This document shows positions 17,959-26,320 of a stretch of DNA of 64,000 nucleotides, one piece after another. Positions within the stretch are counted from its first letter, which is position 1; each line of letters starts with the position of its first letter. This stretch comes from JADKAC01 sp964492065 (GTDB lineage: Bacteria; Bacteroidota; Bacteroidia; Chitinophagales; BACL12): NCBI GenBank assembly GCA_964492065.1, contig CAZBHH010000002.1, positions 1 to 64,000 of the forward strand, given 5' to 3'. The notes under the pieces were generated by a model. That model did no database searches. It had not been told where the DNA came from and saw only the letters and a list, made by a program, of their open reading frames with translations. Position numbers and translations under genes: made by a program.

Positions 17959-19187
17959 AAAAAAAGGAAGAGCAATATTGTTCCTTCTGCGGGAAAGCCA
18001 AGACGGAAGTAAATATCCTGATTGCAGGACAGGACGGCCATATTTGCGAGAACTGCGTTGCACAGGCGCAACAACTGATTGACGAAGAGTTTAATCAGAG
18101 CGACCGCAAATACCATTTTACCATGCAGAACAGCATGAAACCCCGGGCCATCAAGGAGTTCCTAGACCAGTACGTCATCGGCCAGGATGAGGCAAAAAAA
18201 ATACTTGCCGTGGCCGTTTATAACCATTATAAGCGTCTGAATCAACGCCAGCACGAAGAAATTGAAATAGAGAAATCCAATATACTCATCGTCGGCGAAA
18301 CCGGAACAGGTAAAACCCTACTCGCCCGCTCCATAGCCCGCTATCTGAACGTTCCCTTTACCATCGTGGATGCAACCGTTTTTACCGAAGCCGGCTACGT
18401 GGGTGAAGACGTGGAAAGCATACTGTCCAGATTATTGCAGGTGTGTAACTACGACGTGGCCGCCGCGGAAAAGGGCATTGTGTATATCGACGAAATAGAC
18501 AAAATTGCCCGCAAAAGCGACAACCCATCCATCACCCGCGATGTATCGGGTGAAGGCGTTCAACAGGCTCTGCTGAAAATGCTGGAAGGCACCGAAGTAC
18601 AGGTGCCGCCGCAGGGTGGCCGCAAACACCCCGAACAAAAGATGATTAAGGTAAACACCCAAAATATCCTGTTTATCTGCGGAGGGGCTTTCAACGGCAT
18701 CGAAAAAATAATCGCAAGACGCACGGCTACCCAGATCATCGGCTTCAGAAATAATGAGGAAACCAATGCAGACCATACCAATTTGCTGCAATACATTTCG
18801 CCCCAGGATCTCAAAGGCTTTGGCCTGATTCCGGAACTCATCGGGCGTCTGCCGGTACTGACTCACCTGGATCCGCTTACCTTCGAGGCGCTGAAGGCGA
18901 TTCTCACCGTACCTAAGAATGCGATTCTCAAACAGTATCAACAACTCTTTCAACTCGAAAATATCAAGTTGACCGTCGAACCGGAAGTGCAGGACTTTAT
19001 TGTCGAAAAGGCGATGGAATTTAAACTTGGCGCCCGGGGGCTGCGGTCTATCTGTGAAGCCCTGCTCACCGATGTGATGTTCGACCTGCCTTCACAGAAG
19101 CACACGCACGAGTTTGTGCTGGATTTAAAATATGCCGAATCCATATTTAAAGAATCGAGAATTAACCGGCTCAAAGTCGCCAGCTAA
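17955..19187 (+). CDS. clpX: Clp protease ATP-binding unfoldase
   Basis: A 410-residue AAA+ unfoldase partner of ClpP. The N-terminal zinc-binding domain has CSFCGKAK and, further on, CENC. The Walker A sequence is GETGTGKTL and Walker B lies in IVYIDEIDKI. The pore loop GYVGEDVE and the IGF loop (QIIGFRN) that docks onto ClpP are both present. It is the last gene of the tig-clpP-clpX group. Its final 56 bases overlap the longest reading of the next gene. Confidence 0.97.
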   Translation: MKKKEEQYCSFCGKAKTEVNILIAGQDGHICENCVAQAQQLIDEEFNQSDRKYHFTMQNSMKPRAIKEFLDQYVIGQDEAKKILAVAVYNHYKRLNQRQHEEIEIEKSNILIVGETGTGKTLLARSIARYLNVPFTIVDATVFTEAGYVGEDVESILSRLLQVCNYDVAAAEKGIVYIDEIDKIARKSDNPSITRDVSGEGVQQALLKMLEGTEVQVPPQGGRKHPEQKMIKVNTQNILFICGGAFNGIEKIIARRTATQIIGFRNNEETNADHTNLLQYISPQDLKGFGLIPELIGRLPVLTHLDPLTFEALKAILTVPKNAILKQYQQLFQLENIKLTVEPEVQDFIVEKAMEFKLGARGLRSICEALLTDVMFDLPSQKHTHEFVLDLKYAESIFKESRINRLKVAS

Positions 19188-19722
19188 TCGCAGACGGAAG
19201 GCATCTATCGATGGAGCCGACCTGTACCGCCAAACAGCGTTTATCCAAACACCTCTGGGGTGGATGCGCCTGGTGACTGAATCGGAACACCTCGTCGAAT
19301 TGGATTTTATAAGTAATTCTGATTCAGTAATTAATATTGAGCCATCTCATTTTTTAAAAGAAGTTACTGCGCAACTGAATGCCTACTTCACCGGCAGCTT
19401 GCGCCAATTTGATATTCCATTGCAGCCGCGGGGTACGGACTTTCAACGGACAGTCTGGAAACACTTAACTGACATACCCTATGGCAAGACGATTTCTTAC
19501 CTGGAACTGGCAAACCGGGTTGGCGGCCCGACCTATACAAGGGCTGTTGGTTCTGCCAATAGCAGCAATCCGGTTGCCGTAATTATTCCCTGCCACCGGG
19601 TAATAGGCAAAGACGGCAGCCTGACGGGATATGCAGGCGGTAAAGAGAAAAAACAATGGCTGCTCGGACACGAAAAAACGCATGTTTATGGTATCCAACA
19701 ATTATTCAGGCCTGATTTTTGA
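19132..19722 (+). CDS. ogt: methylated-DNA-protein cysteine methyltransferase
   Basis: A suicide repair protein that transfers O6-alkyl groups from guanine to its own cysteine. The active site IPCHRVIG is intact (Cys154 in the longest numbering), followed by GSLTGYAGG. The helix-turn-helix segment GKTISYLELANRVG is upstream. The start is uncertain: the only in-frame ATG ahead of the conserved N-terminal domain (FIQTPLGWM) is at 19132, inside clpX. The region between the clpX end and FIQTPLG is only about 50 bases, so a non-ATG start there is also possible. The gene is in the same orientation as clpX and may be expressed with it. Confidence 0.9.
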   Translation: MPNPYLKNRELTGSKSPANRRRKASIDGADLYRQTAFIQTPLGWMRLVTESEHLVELDFISNSDSVINIEPSHFLKEVTAQLNAYFTGSLRQFDIPLQPRGTDFQRTVWKHLTDIPYGKTISYLELANRVGGPTYTRAVGSANSSNPVAVIIPCHRVIGKDGSLTGYAGGKEKKQWLLGHEKTHVYGIQQLFRPDF

Positions 19723-19776
19723 CCTGTAGGAGGCCGTGATTGTTGAAAACTTCCAGTCGGTAAAACCGGCAACATC

Positions 19777-19784
19777 TAATTTTG
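19777..19784 (+). promoter_or_regulatory. -7 promoter element of the rlpA-like gene
   Basis: TAATTTTG matches TAnnTTTG exactly and ends five bases before the ATG at 19790. It supports that start over the upstream GTG, and it predicts an almost leaderless transcript. No good -33 element is at standard spacing. Confidence 0.45.
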
Positions 19785-19789
19785 CAGCG

Positions 19790-20347
19790 ATGAAGCCCAC
19801 ATCTTGGAGAATTTACACCTGGCCGGTATGCGTTGCTTTACTCTTGCTGGCCGCTCCCTTGTTCACTACTGCACAGGTAACCGAAACGGGTATCGCCAGC
19901 TATTACCACAATAAATTTGTCGGCCGCAAAACCGCCAACGGCGAAATTTTTGACCAGTCGAAATTAACGGCTGCCCACAAATCGCTGCCTCTTGGTACTT
20001 GGGTAAAGGTTACGAACCTGGGTAATGATTCCACAGTGATTGTGAAAATTAATGACCGCATGCCCCAGTGGAACAAGCGCTCCATAGACCTTTCCAAGGC
20101 GGCTGCCTCCAAACTGGATTATATACACGAGGGATTAACCGAGGTGCGCATTGAAGTGATACCCGACCCCACTACCCCGGTCGAAAATTTCACAGTGCGA
20201 GATACTACCGTTCCCGACTACGTGCCTATGATTGCCTTGACAACGCTGCACTACACCGATTCCCGCACGGTGTACCCGAAAATACCGGTAATTCAGATTC
20301 TGTCTTTCGAGGAACCCAAGTCAGGGCTGTTTAACTCCCGGCGCTGA
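19790..20347 (+). CDS. RlpA-like double-psi beta-barrel secreted protein
   Basis: A 185-residue exported protein with a signal peptide (about residues 1-28, ending TTAQ). The mature domain is RlpA-like: GIASYYHNKFVGRKTANGE, then the SLPLGTWVKVTN segment and the DRMP and SIDLSKAA motifs. RlpA relatives are lytic transglycosylases or peptidoglycan binders. The aspartate in NDRMP corresponds to the proposed catalytic residue. No SPOR domain follows; the last 45 residues are a non-conserved tail. The start is placed at 19790 because the signal peptide begins there and a -7 promoter element precedes it. Its end overlaps the convergent GNAT gene by 17 bases. Confidence 0.85.
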   Translation: MKPTSWRIYTWPVCVALLLLAAPLFTTAQVTETGIASYYHNKFVGRKTANGEIFDQSKLTAAHKSLPLGTWVKVTNLGNDSTVIVKINDRMPQWNKRSIDLSKAAASKLDYIHEGLTEVRIEVIPDPTTPVENFTVRDTTVPDYVPMIALTTLHYTDSRTVYPKIPVIQILSFEEPKSGLFNSRR

Positions 20348-20801
20348 TTAATGTTTTTTCCATATACCGGTGCGGTATCCCCACTTCAATAAATGATTCA
20401 CCTTTAAGGATATAGCCAAGTTTTAAGTAAAACGTCACTGCAGTATCTCTGGCGTGGCAATAAATCGTTTCGTAACCATTGCGCAAGGCATAGTCTTCCG
20501 AAGCCAGCACTAACCACCTCCCTATACCCCGTTTCTGTAAATGCTGGCTCACCGCCACCTGTTTCATGCGCAGCCTGCGCCCCGGCTCCGGTGTCAACAT
20601 CAGGCAACCTTCTAACTGTGAACCGGTAAAAAAACCGAGCAGCATATCGCCCGCTTCTTTGGCCAATTGCTCGGGAGTAAAAACCAGGTTAAGCGGCTTT
20701 CTGAGTATTTCATAGCGCAAGGCCACAAGCGTATCGTATTCGGGCGAGCCATATGTAACCTGGCGAACAACGGATTGTCCATCGACCGGATAAATGAACA
20801 T
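20331..20801 (-). CDS. GNAT-family N-acetyltransferase
   Basis: A 156-residue acetyltransferase. The acetyl-CoA-binding motif is visible as KQVAVSQHLQKRGIGRWLV, and the later segments (YETIYCHARDTAVTFYLKLGY, split here by family blocks B and C) fit the fold. The substrate is unknown; small GNAT proteins of this size act on amines, amino acids or protein N-termini. It starts three bases after the stop of the saccharopine-dehydrogenase-family gene, in the same orientation, so the two are probably co-transcribed. Confidence 0.85.
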   Translation of the reverse strand: MFIYPVDGQSVVRQVTYGSPEYDTLVALRYEILRKPLNLVFTPEQLAKEAGDMLLGFFTGSQLEGCLMLTPEPGRRLRMKQVAVSQHLQKRGIGRWLVLASEDYALRNGYETIYCHARDTAVTFYLKLGYILKGESFIEVGIPHRYMEKTLISAGS

Positions 20802-20803
20802 AT

Positions 20804-22144
20804 TCAGACTATCTCTTCTGTAGATTCACGGAATGCAATTTTGTGTTCCTGCGCCAAAATATCGAGAATCGGGTCATAAATTTCAGGGATTACGGGAATG
20901 GCGACACCTGTTACCCGCATTTCGCCCCTGAGAATCAGGGTAGCGGCAATTCCCATCGGCAGTCCAACGGTCTTTGCCATAGCGGTAATTTTTTCATCCT
21001 CGCCGATAGCGACCAAATTGCTGTGCACCACATATTTTTTTCCCGCATTTTCGTATTCGATCAAATGCTTCATAACGCACATATCCTTGTCGCCATCCTG
21101 CAATTTCCAGCTTTTCTCTAATAGCTTTAACAGCACATCGGCAGGTGTTCCCGTTTCCATACCGATGGGTTCATCGCTGAAAAGTCCGAGCCATTCGAGT
21201 TTTTCCATGATGTCCGGCCTGTGTTGAATCTTTAGGTATTGCGCCAGTTTATCCTGAACGGAACAGCTTGCGTCATGCGGGATATACAGCTTAATAAACT
21301 CCAGCCAGGTCAAGTCTTTCAGCCCGTCAACCTGGTAGGTATTATCGGTGATGCCGAGTTGTACAAAGGCGTTCCACGCTTCGCAAAATCCCTGTTTGCG
21401 CAATGTACCCCGCACCATCGTATGCAGGTCATGCAGTTGATAAATATCCAGGTAATTGAGTGAGTCCCGGTTGGGATACCCCTCAAACGTGCCGAAACCG
21501 TCCACTTCCAATTCATCAAAGCGTTCAAATAGTTTATTGTAGGGCACGTACTTCACTTTATTCCCCCAGATAAATTTAGCGACCCCCTGCCCTGCCAGTA
21601 CGACATTGCGTGGATTCCACGTGAATTTATAATGCCAGGGGTTATCATCGCTCTCCGGCGCTATTAATCCGCCGGCATACGATTCGAAGGCAGTGATAAC
21701 GCCCCCGGCATTTTGAATGCCGTGTATGGTGCGCATGGCGCTCATGTGGTCAATACCCGGATCAAATCCGCATTCATTCAACAACAGGACACCGGCATCC
21801 ACCGCCGCGGGATGCAACGCCTGCATCGCCGGGCTGACATAGGAGGCACATACAAAATGCCGACCATACCTGACACAATCCGCTGCAACAACTGCATGTA
21901 AATGCGGCGGCAACAAGGACAGCACGATATCGGCTTCCCGGATGGAATGATTGCGGATAATATCGTCATCCGCCGAAAAGTAGGTGGCCGCCCCCCTGGG
22001 GTGATTTTGAATTTTCACCTCTGCCGCTTCCTTGGAAATGTCCCCAACTGTCACCTGCCAATTGTTCTCTTCTGCACTCGTCAACATATAACCAATTAGC
22101 GCCGTAGAGGATTTTCCCGCTCCAAGTATCAAAATATTTTTCAT
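20804..22144 (-). CDS. saccharopine dehydrogenase-family oxidoreductase
   Basis: A 446-residue protein with an N-terminal Rossmann domain (ILGAGKSS) and the C-terminal domain typical of saccharopine dehydrogenase and related enzymes. Clear family blocks are SLLPPHLH, FVCASYVS, LLNECGFDPGIDHM and ESYAGGL. The glutamate-forming saccharopine dehydrogenase acts in lysine catabolism in many Bacteroidota. The partner lysine-ketoglutarate reductase is not encoded nearby. The length and motifs fit the stand-alone enzyme. A promoter with a good -33/-7 pair lies just upstream, and the GNAT gene follows. Confidence 0.88.
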   Translation of the reverse strand: MKNILILGAGKSSTALIGYMLTSAEENNWQVTVGDISKEAAEVKIQNHPRGAATYFSADDDIIRNHSIREADIVLSLLPPHLHAVVAADCVRYGRHFVCASYVSPAMQALHPAAVDAGVLLLNECGFDPGIDHMSAMRTIHGIQNAGGVITAFESYAGGLIAPESDDNPWHYKFTWNPRNVVLAGQGVAKFIWGNKVKYVPYNKLFERFDELEVDGFGTFEGYPNRDSLNYLDIYQLHDLHTMVRGTLRKQGFCEAWNAFVQLGITDNTYQVDGLKDLTWLEFIKLYIPHDASCSVQDKLAQYLKIQHRPDIMEKLEWLGLFSDEPIGMETGTPADVLLKLLEKSWKLQDGDKDMCVMKHLIEYENAGKKYVVHSNLVAIGEDEKITAMAKTVGLPMGIAATLILRGEMRVTGVAIPVIPEIYDPILDILAQEHKIAFRESTEEIV

Positions 22145-22157
22145 ATAAAAAAGCGTT

Positions 22158-22187
22158 CAAAGTTAATACTTAAATTTTCCGGCAAAA
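22158..22187 (-). promoter_or_regulatory. promoter of the saccharopine dehydrogenase-family gene
   Basis: On the minus strand TTTTG (22183-22187) and TAACTTTG (22158-22165) form a -33/-7 pair with 17 bases between. The -7 element is exact, and it ends 13 bases before the start codon at 22144. Confidence 0.55.
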
Positions 22188-22331
22188 CAGATTTGAGCGT
22201 TGTAGAAATGTCGATACCTTCTAAAACGGATTGCCGGTTACATTCCCTTGCCGGAGGTGGGTTACTGTGCAATGAATGCACATTGTGATCGCCTCCGGAA
22301 ACTCGCCGAACATGCCTATTTTTACAACGAC

Positions 22332-22982
22332 ATGCTTTCGGTAAAACACATTGAAAAATCATACGGATCGCTGCAGGTATTAAAAGGCGTGGATCTGGAA
22401 GTGCAAAAGGGCGAAATAGTGAGTATTTCGGGCGCATCGGGTGCCGGTAAAAGCACGCTGTTACACATCATCGGCACATTGGATTCTGCAGATAAAGGGG
22501 AAATAATTTTTAACGGCATACGGATTGGCGAATTATCCGAGAAAAAATTAGCGGGGTTCCGGAATACACATATTGGTTTTGTATTTCAGTTTCATCACCT
22601 GCTGCCCGAATTTACCGCACTGGAAAACATTTGCATGCCAGGTTATATTGCGGGCAGATCCGGGAAGGAGTTGATATCGAGAGCGTTGGAATTGCTCGGT
22701 TATCTGCAATTGACCGAACGGCAGCATCACAAACCTGCTGAACTGTCGGGAGGTGAGCAACAAAGAGTTGCCGTTGCCAGGGCGCTGATTAACAATCCCG
22801 ATATTATTTTGGCCGATGAACCTTCCGGAAACCTGGATACTGCCAACAGCCGCGAGCTGCTGAAATTATTCTTTCAGTTGCGCCAGGATTTCAATCAAAC
22901 ATTTATAATTGTGACGCACAATGAAGAGCTTGCTGCAATAGCCGACAGGAGATTGCACATGCAGGACGGTAAAATCAGTTGA
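22332..22982 (+). CDS. LolD-type ABC transporter ATP-binding protein
   Basis: A 216-residue ATPase of the LolD/MacB family. Walker A is GASGAGKST, the Q-loop is FQFHHLLPEF, the signature is LSGGEQQRVAVARAL, and Walker B is IILADEPSGNLD. The HHLLPEFTALEN pattern is characteristic of LolD, which powers release of lipoproteins from the inner membrane. No permease is adjacent, so its partner is encoded elsewhere. The ATG at 22332 is chosen because MLSVKHIEKSYG is the family N-terminus; a longer reading from 22248 adds 28 non-conserved residues. A near-match -7 element, TATTTTTA (22317-22324), ends seven bases before this ATG. Confidence 0.92.
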   Translation: MLSVKHIEKSYGSLQVLKGVDLEVQKGEIVSISGASGAGKSTLLHIIGTLDSADKGEIIFNGIRIGELSEKKLAGFRNTHIGFVFQFHHLLPEFTALENICMPGYIAGRSGKELISRALELLGYLQLTERQHHKPAELSGGEQQRVAVARALINNPDIILADEPSGNLDTANSRELLKLFFQLRQDFNQTFIIVTHNEELAAIADRRLHMQDGKIS

Positions 22983-23040
22983 AAGTCATTTGCAGGTCTT
23001 TCAATTTTATTATTTATTTGCACCATCTAAATCCCATGAA

Positions 23041-23559
23041 ATGCCATATTTCAATTCCATACAATTTACGCATCCCGGTGAGATTAACTTTTCAATAGTC
23101 AATAATTCCATCGAAATACGCATTAACAACGCATTGCTCGGCAGTATCAATGCCGATTTTCCCGTCACCGTTTATGCAGCCAAAAGTGCGGGCAATGCAA
23201 ACATCCTTACACTGCGCCAAATCAGCGACCAGGAGTATATGTCCGGCAATAATAATGATCCTGACCGCACCGTGTTCATCCGGCACCTCGACGCCAAAAC
23301 GGCTTTTAAAATAAAAAAATGCAATTCGGGTGAGAATTATAAGATTATCAGTTGGGAAGACGCCGATATTTCAGACATGTGCGAGAGCCATATTACCAAA
23401 TACATGGACATTTCCAATATGCATCATTTCAAAGCCAGAATCGAAATGGTCGGCAGCTCACCGGTTATGGTTGTCAGGTACAACGTGGATGTAATCCGCA
23501 TCGCCGGCCCGGATCCGGTTTGTTCTTCCGATCTGTTCAGTTACGCTTGTTCTTCCTGA
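23041..23559 (+). CDS. hypothetical protein
   Basis: A protein of about 172 residues from the ATG at 23041 (a longer reading from 22990 adds 17 residues with no conserved features). No known motif, signal peptide or membrane segment is recognised. It is rich in Asn and Ile and contains a region of alternating polar and hydrophobic residues that suggests beta structure. The C-terminus is Cys/Ser-rich (DPVCSSDLFSYACSS). It follows the LolD-type gene after 58 bases and its end overlaps the convergent downstream gene by 23 bases. Confidence 0.55.
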   Translation: MPYFNSIQFTHPGEINFSIVNNSIEIRINNALLGSINADFPVTVYAAKSAGNANILTLRQISDQEYMSGNNNDPDRTVFIRHLDAKTAFKIKKCNSGENYKIISWEDADISDMCESHITKYMDISNMHHFKARIEMVGSSPVMVVRYNVDVIRIAGPDPVCSSDLFSYACSS

Positions 23560-25066
23560 GGCCGTTTTGAATTGCGCTCTCCTGTTGTAACGGAATTTTT
23601 TTAATGCGGGCGCCTAACCAAATCAGCGTTTCCTCCATGATGACAAATTTCGCATTGGGATTCTGCATCTGCAGCGTTTCCAATGCCTCCTTCATATTGG
23701 TCTGAATACTGTACTTTTCGTTGTGGGGGGCATTTACCAGGCTCCTGATACCTGCTATTAATATTTTGTCGAAGTCTTCGTGCAGGTTATTCTTGTATAA
23801 AAACCGCCGTGTACTTCTGAGCAGGCTTTCGATGAGGATGGTATTTCCCAACTCGTAATGACATATCATCTGCAACAGCCAAATTCCGTTTTGCAGATCA
23901 AAACGGGTGTCGGACTTCCTGTCCGTTATTTTCGCACAGTAATCGAGACAACCGTTAAAGTCTTCGGTGAGGAAACACAATACAGCCAGGCTGTAGTACA
24001 TGGCCACAATGCGGCTCTCTTTCATCAGGCCGATATTGTCGGCAATACCGGCTTCAATTTCCACTATTAATGAATCCTTTGTATGCAATTGATTGCAGTT
24101 GAGCGCATACAACAATTTGTACATCCCAATTGCCGAGAACAACATTTCTTTCTGCTTGGCATTCTCTGGCCGGATTGCGTGTAATTTGGCCAAAATATCA
24201 TCAAACTCACTGTAGTCTCCGGATCGGTGACAGGCGCCCAAATATCCGCTATACCCGAGAATATATTCATTTGTGGGCACGAGGTGTTTATATTGATCAA
24301 ACAGGCTGAGGCGCTTGCGTTCGTTTTGCCGGTCTTCCAACAGTCGGTTGTAAAACCTATGCCTGAGCGATTGCGCTAAATACCAGTTTTTCTTTGCGCT
24401 GAACGTCTTCAGTGTTTCGTATGAAATACTGTCCAGCTCGGCTTCAATGGCCTTCAGCTTGTCGAAACTGTCCTTGTCATTAAATAACGGGTTAATCAAA
24501 TATTGGAGGTGCAGGGTATTGCTGATGCGCACAATCTGAATTTCGTTCTCCAATATTTCAACGGCATTCTTTTCTTCTTTGAAAATCCGGTTTAATACAC
24601 TTTCGGGATCTTTACCAACCTGTTGCAGGTAATACAACCGCTCCACCTTTAATACCCATAACAGGATATAGTATTGCTCCAGGTCATAACAGACTTGTTT
24701 TGCCTTTAAGATATTGCGCTCCTGTAGGTCCATCAGGCCCCGTTCCTTAAATATCTCCTCTTCACGCAGCAGTTCCAGCACCTGCAATAAGGGCGACTTA
24801 CTCTGGTCGAAGTTTTTGAGAGCCTGCATAACCAGCTCAAATAAATAGTGCTTCTGATAAGCAAAATTCCGGGTATTAATTTTCCCCTTCAGTTTCTTTT
24901 TCAGCGATTCTTCATCGTATTCCGGCGATTTATCAACCAGGTCAAACAACTGCAGGTAATATTTATCGTCGGCCCTACCCTGTTTGGAGGCGAAGAGTTT
25001 GAAATACCGCTTTTCGGAGGGCGACATGGATTTGATGAGTTTATGCAGTTTATCGCCTGGTATCAT
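23537..25066 (-). CDS. Bacteroidota-specific helical-repeat protein of unknown function
   Basis: A 509-residue protein from the ATG at 25066, chosen because MIPGDKLHKLIKSMSPSEKRYFKLF is split over the family's recognisable N-terminus (SPSEKRYFK). The upstream reading to 25162 adds 32 unlike residues. The whole protein is predicted to be helical, with aromatic and leucine spacing resembling TPR or related solenoid repeats. I recall this N-terminal motif from uncharacterised Bacteroidota proteins, but no role is known to me. No signal peptide or catalytic motif is present. It is divergent from the small LuxR-type HTH gene. Confidence 0.75.
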   Translation of the reverse strand: MIPGDKLHKLIKSMSPSEKRYFKLFASKQGRADDKYYLQLFDLVDKSPEYDEESLKKKLKGKINTRNFAYQKHYLFELVMQALKNFDQSKSPLLQVLELLREEEIFKERGLMDLQERNILKAKQVCYDLEQYYILLWVLKVERLYYLQQVGKDPESVLNRIFKEEKNAVEILENEIQIVRISNTLHLQYLINPLFNDKDSFDKLKAIEAELDSISYETLKTFSAKKNWYLAQSLRHRFYNRLLEDRQNERKRLSLFDQYKHLVPTNEYILGYSGYLGACHRSGDYSEFDDILAKLHAIRPENAKQKEMLFSAIGMYKLLYALNCNQLHTKDSLIVEIEAGIADNIGLMKESRIVAMYYSLAVLCFLTEDFNGCLDYCAKITDRKSDTRFDLQNGIWLLQMICHYELGNTILIESLLRSTRRFLYKNNLHEDFDKILIAGIRSLVNAPHNEKYSIQTNMKEALETLQMQNPNAKFVIMEETLIWLGARIKKIPLQQESAIQNGLRKNKRN

Positions 25067-25280
25067 ATACGTATTGTTAAAATCACCCTGTGAAAATCCT
25101 CGCCAATATACTACACAGCCTCCTGGCATCCAACAAATTAACTTAAAAGTATTTCTCCCCAAACCGGCTGCCGGAGCCCGATGTATTCAAATCCGGAGGC
25201 TCAGACGCCAAATAATCGGCTAAAAAATGGTTTTCGCAGCCCCCACCGCCAAAATAATTTTGACCCATTCAATATCGAAA

Positions 25281-25532
25281 ATGAAAAAAACAATGAAAAC
25301 AGACTCGAAACCCCGGCTGAGTTTTTTCGAAGAGGAACTTTTGGTTGTATTGGCGTCATCGGTTCCGATTCAGCATATTGCAGAACATTTTCAGATTGAA
25401 ACCCCTGCTATCCTCGAAATCAAGTCCAATGTTATACAAAAGCTAAAAGCCTCCAACCTCCTGGAGGCTTTAGCTATGTGTAAGAAAAATCAACTGTCTG
25501 AAGCAGGCGCCTTTGATATACACTTTCAATGA
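25281..25532 (+). CDS. orphan LuxR/GerE-type helix-turn-helix protein
   Basis: An 83-residue protein consisting almost entirely of a LuxR C-terminal-like DNA-binding domain. The pattern SFFEEELLVVLASSVPIQHIAEHF, split here by the turn, and the later NVIQKLKASN and LLEALAMC match helices of the GerE fold. No receiver or ligand-binding domain is present. The start at 25281 is the first ATG of the domain frame with a basic N-terminus (MKKTMKTD). A perfect rho-independent-type terminator follows the stop. A strong inverted repeat lies inside its 3' coding region. Confidence 0.75.
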   Translation: MKKTMKTDSKPRLSFFEEELLVVLASSVPIQHIAEHFQIETPAILEIKSNVIQKLKASNLLEALAMCKKNQLSEAGAFDIHFQ

Positions 25533-25555
25533 GGTGTGTGCCCTATTAAGTTTCG

Positions 25556-25588
25556 AACGCCGGCAAATTACTTTAGGCCGGCGTTTTT
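25556..25588 (+). terminator. intrinsic terminator after the HTH gene
   Basis: A perfect nine-base stem AACGCCGGC (25556-25564) and GCCGGCGTT (25577-25585) encloses a 12-base loop and runs into a T tract (25584-25588). It lies 24 bases after the HTH stop codon. Confidence 0.85.
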
Positions 25589-25595
25589 ATATTTG
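25588..25595 (+). promoter_or_regulatory. -7 promoter element of the downstream membrane-protein gene
   Basis: TATATTTG is an exact TAnnTTTG match that begins in the terminator's T tract and ends nine bases before the ATG at 25605. A -33 element at standard spacing would lie inside the terminator stem (around 25562-25568). Confidence 0.5.
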
Positions 25596-25604
25596 CCGTA
25601 GTTT

Positions 25605-26282
25605 ATGGCCTTTTTCGAATTTATCTTTTATCTCGGCGTAATTGTTATAATCTTCACTACGGTTTGGAAATTTATCGCTTCAATTTTTACAAATCTGCTC
25701 CAGGCTGCCGGCATCGATAAAGATTTCACCTTCCTGGTATTTAAGACGGCCAGTTATTATATACTCGTCACCATCACCGCTTTAAAAACCGTGGAACGGA
25801 TGGAAGGCGGTTACAATTTCACTTCGATACTCTATGCACTGATCGGTACATTCGTCATTTATGCCACTATTGCGGGAAATCTCGAACGCAACCGTTGGCG
25901 GGCAGTATTAAACTACGAGCGCAAACGCATCCGGGTTATGCGCTATGACGGGTATTTGTTGATGGCCTGTATCGTTTTGTTTATCGCAACTTTAATTCGC
26001 CCGGAAGTCTCAGATTTTGCCGCACAGCGCTGGATTCTTCAAACCATCGGGAAAATTTACAACATCCCGGTATTGAAATTTATCATCGGTTTCTTCGCTT
26101 TCTTCTATATGCTCAATATGATAATCAGCGGTGTTAAAGCGACCGACCAGGTATTGGAAGTAATATTAAACCGGAAGGAGTCTTCGCCACATCGCAACAG
26201 AACAACATCGGGCGATGCATCCGTTTATACCGAGTATGAAGAAGTGGATGAACCGAAGGAACCGCCCTCGCAAATCGGGTAA
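25605..26282 (+). CDS. hypothetical inner-membrane protein
   Basis: A 225-residue protein with about four hydrophobic segments (near residues 5-28, 43-58 and 67-88, and two in the 115-175 region). The C-terminal 45 residues are acidic and proline-rich, and likely cytosolic. No family is recognised. It is followed after 38 bases by the PD40/OmpA gene on the same strand and may be co-transcribed with it. Its own promoter element overlaps the preceding terminator. Confidence 0.7.
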   Translation: MAFFEFIFYLGVIVIIFTTVWKFIASIFTNLLQAAGIDKDFTFLVFKTASYYILVTITALKTVERMEGGYNFTSILYALIGTFVIYATIAGNLERNRWRAVLNYERKRIRVMRYDGYLLMACIVLFIATLIRPEVSDFAAQRWILQTIGKIYNIPVLKFIIGFFAFFYMLNMIISGVKATDQVLEVILNRKESSPHRNRTTSGDASVYTEYEEVDEPKEPPSQIG

Positions 26283-26320
26283 TACTAAAGCAATACAAGC
26301 AGTCGTTTAGCTCATATCGC

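Noticed and set aside
22248..22331. Extended N-terminus of the LolD-type ATPase
   Set aside because: The added residues are not conserved and the family N-terminus starts at the ATG at 22332.
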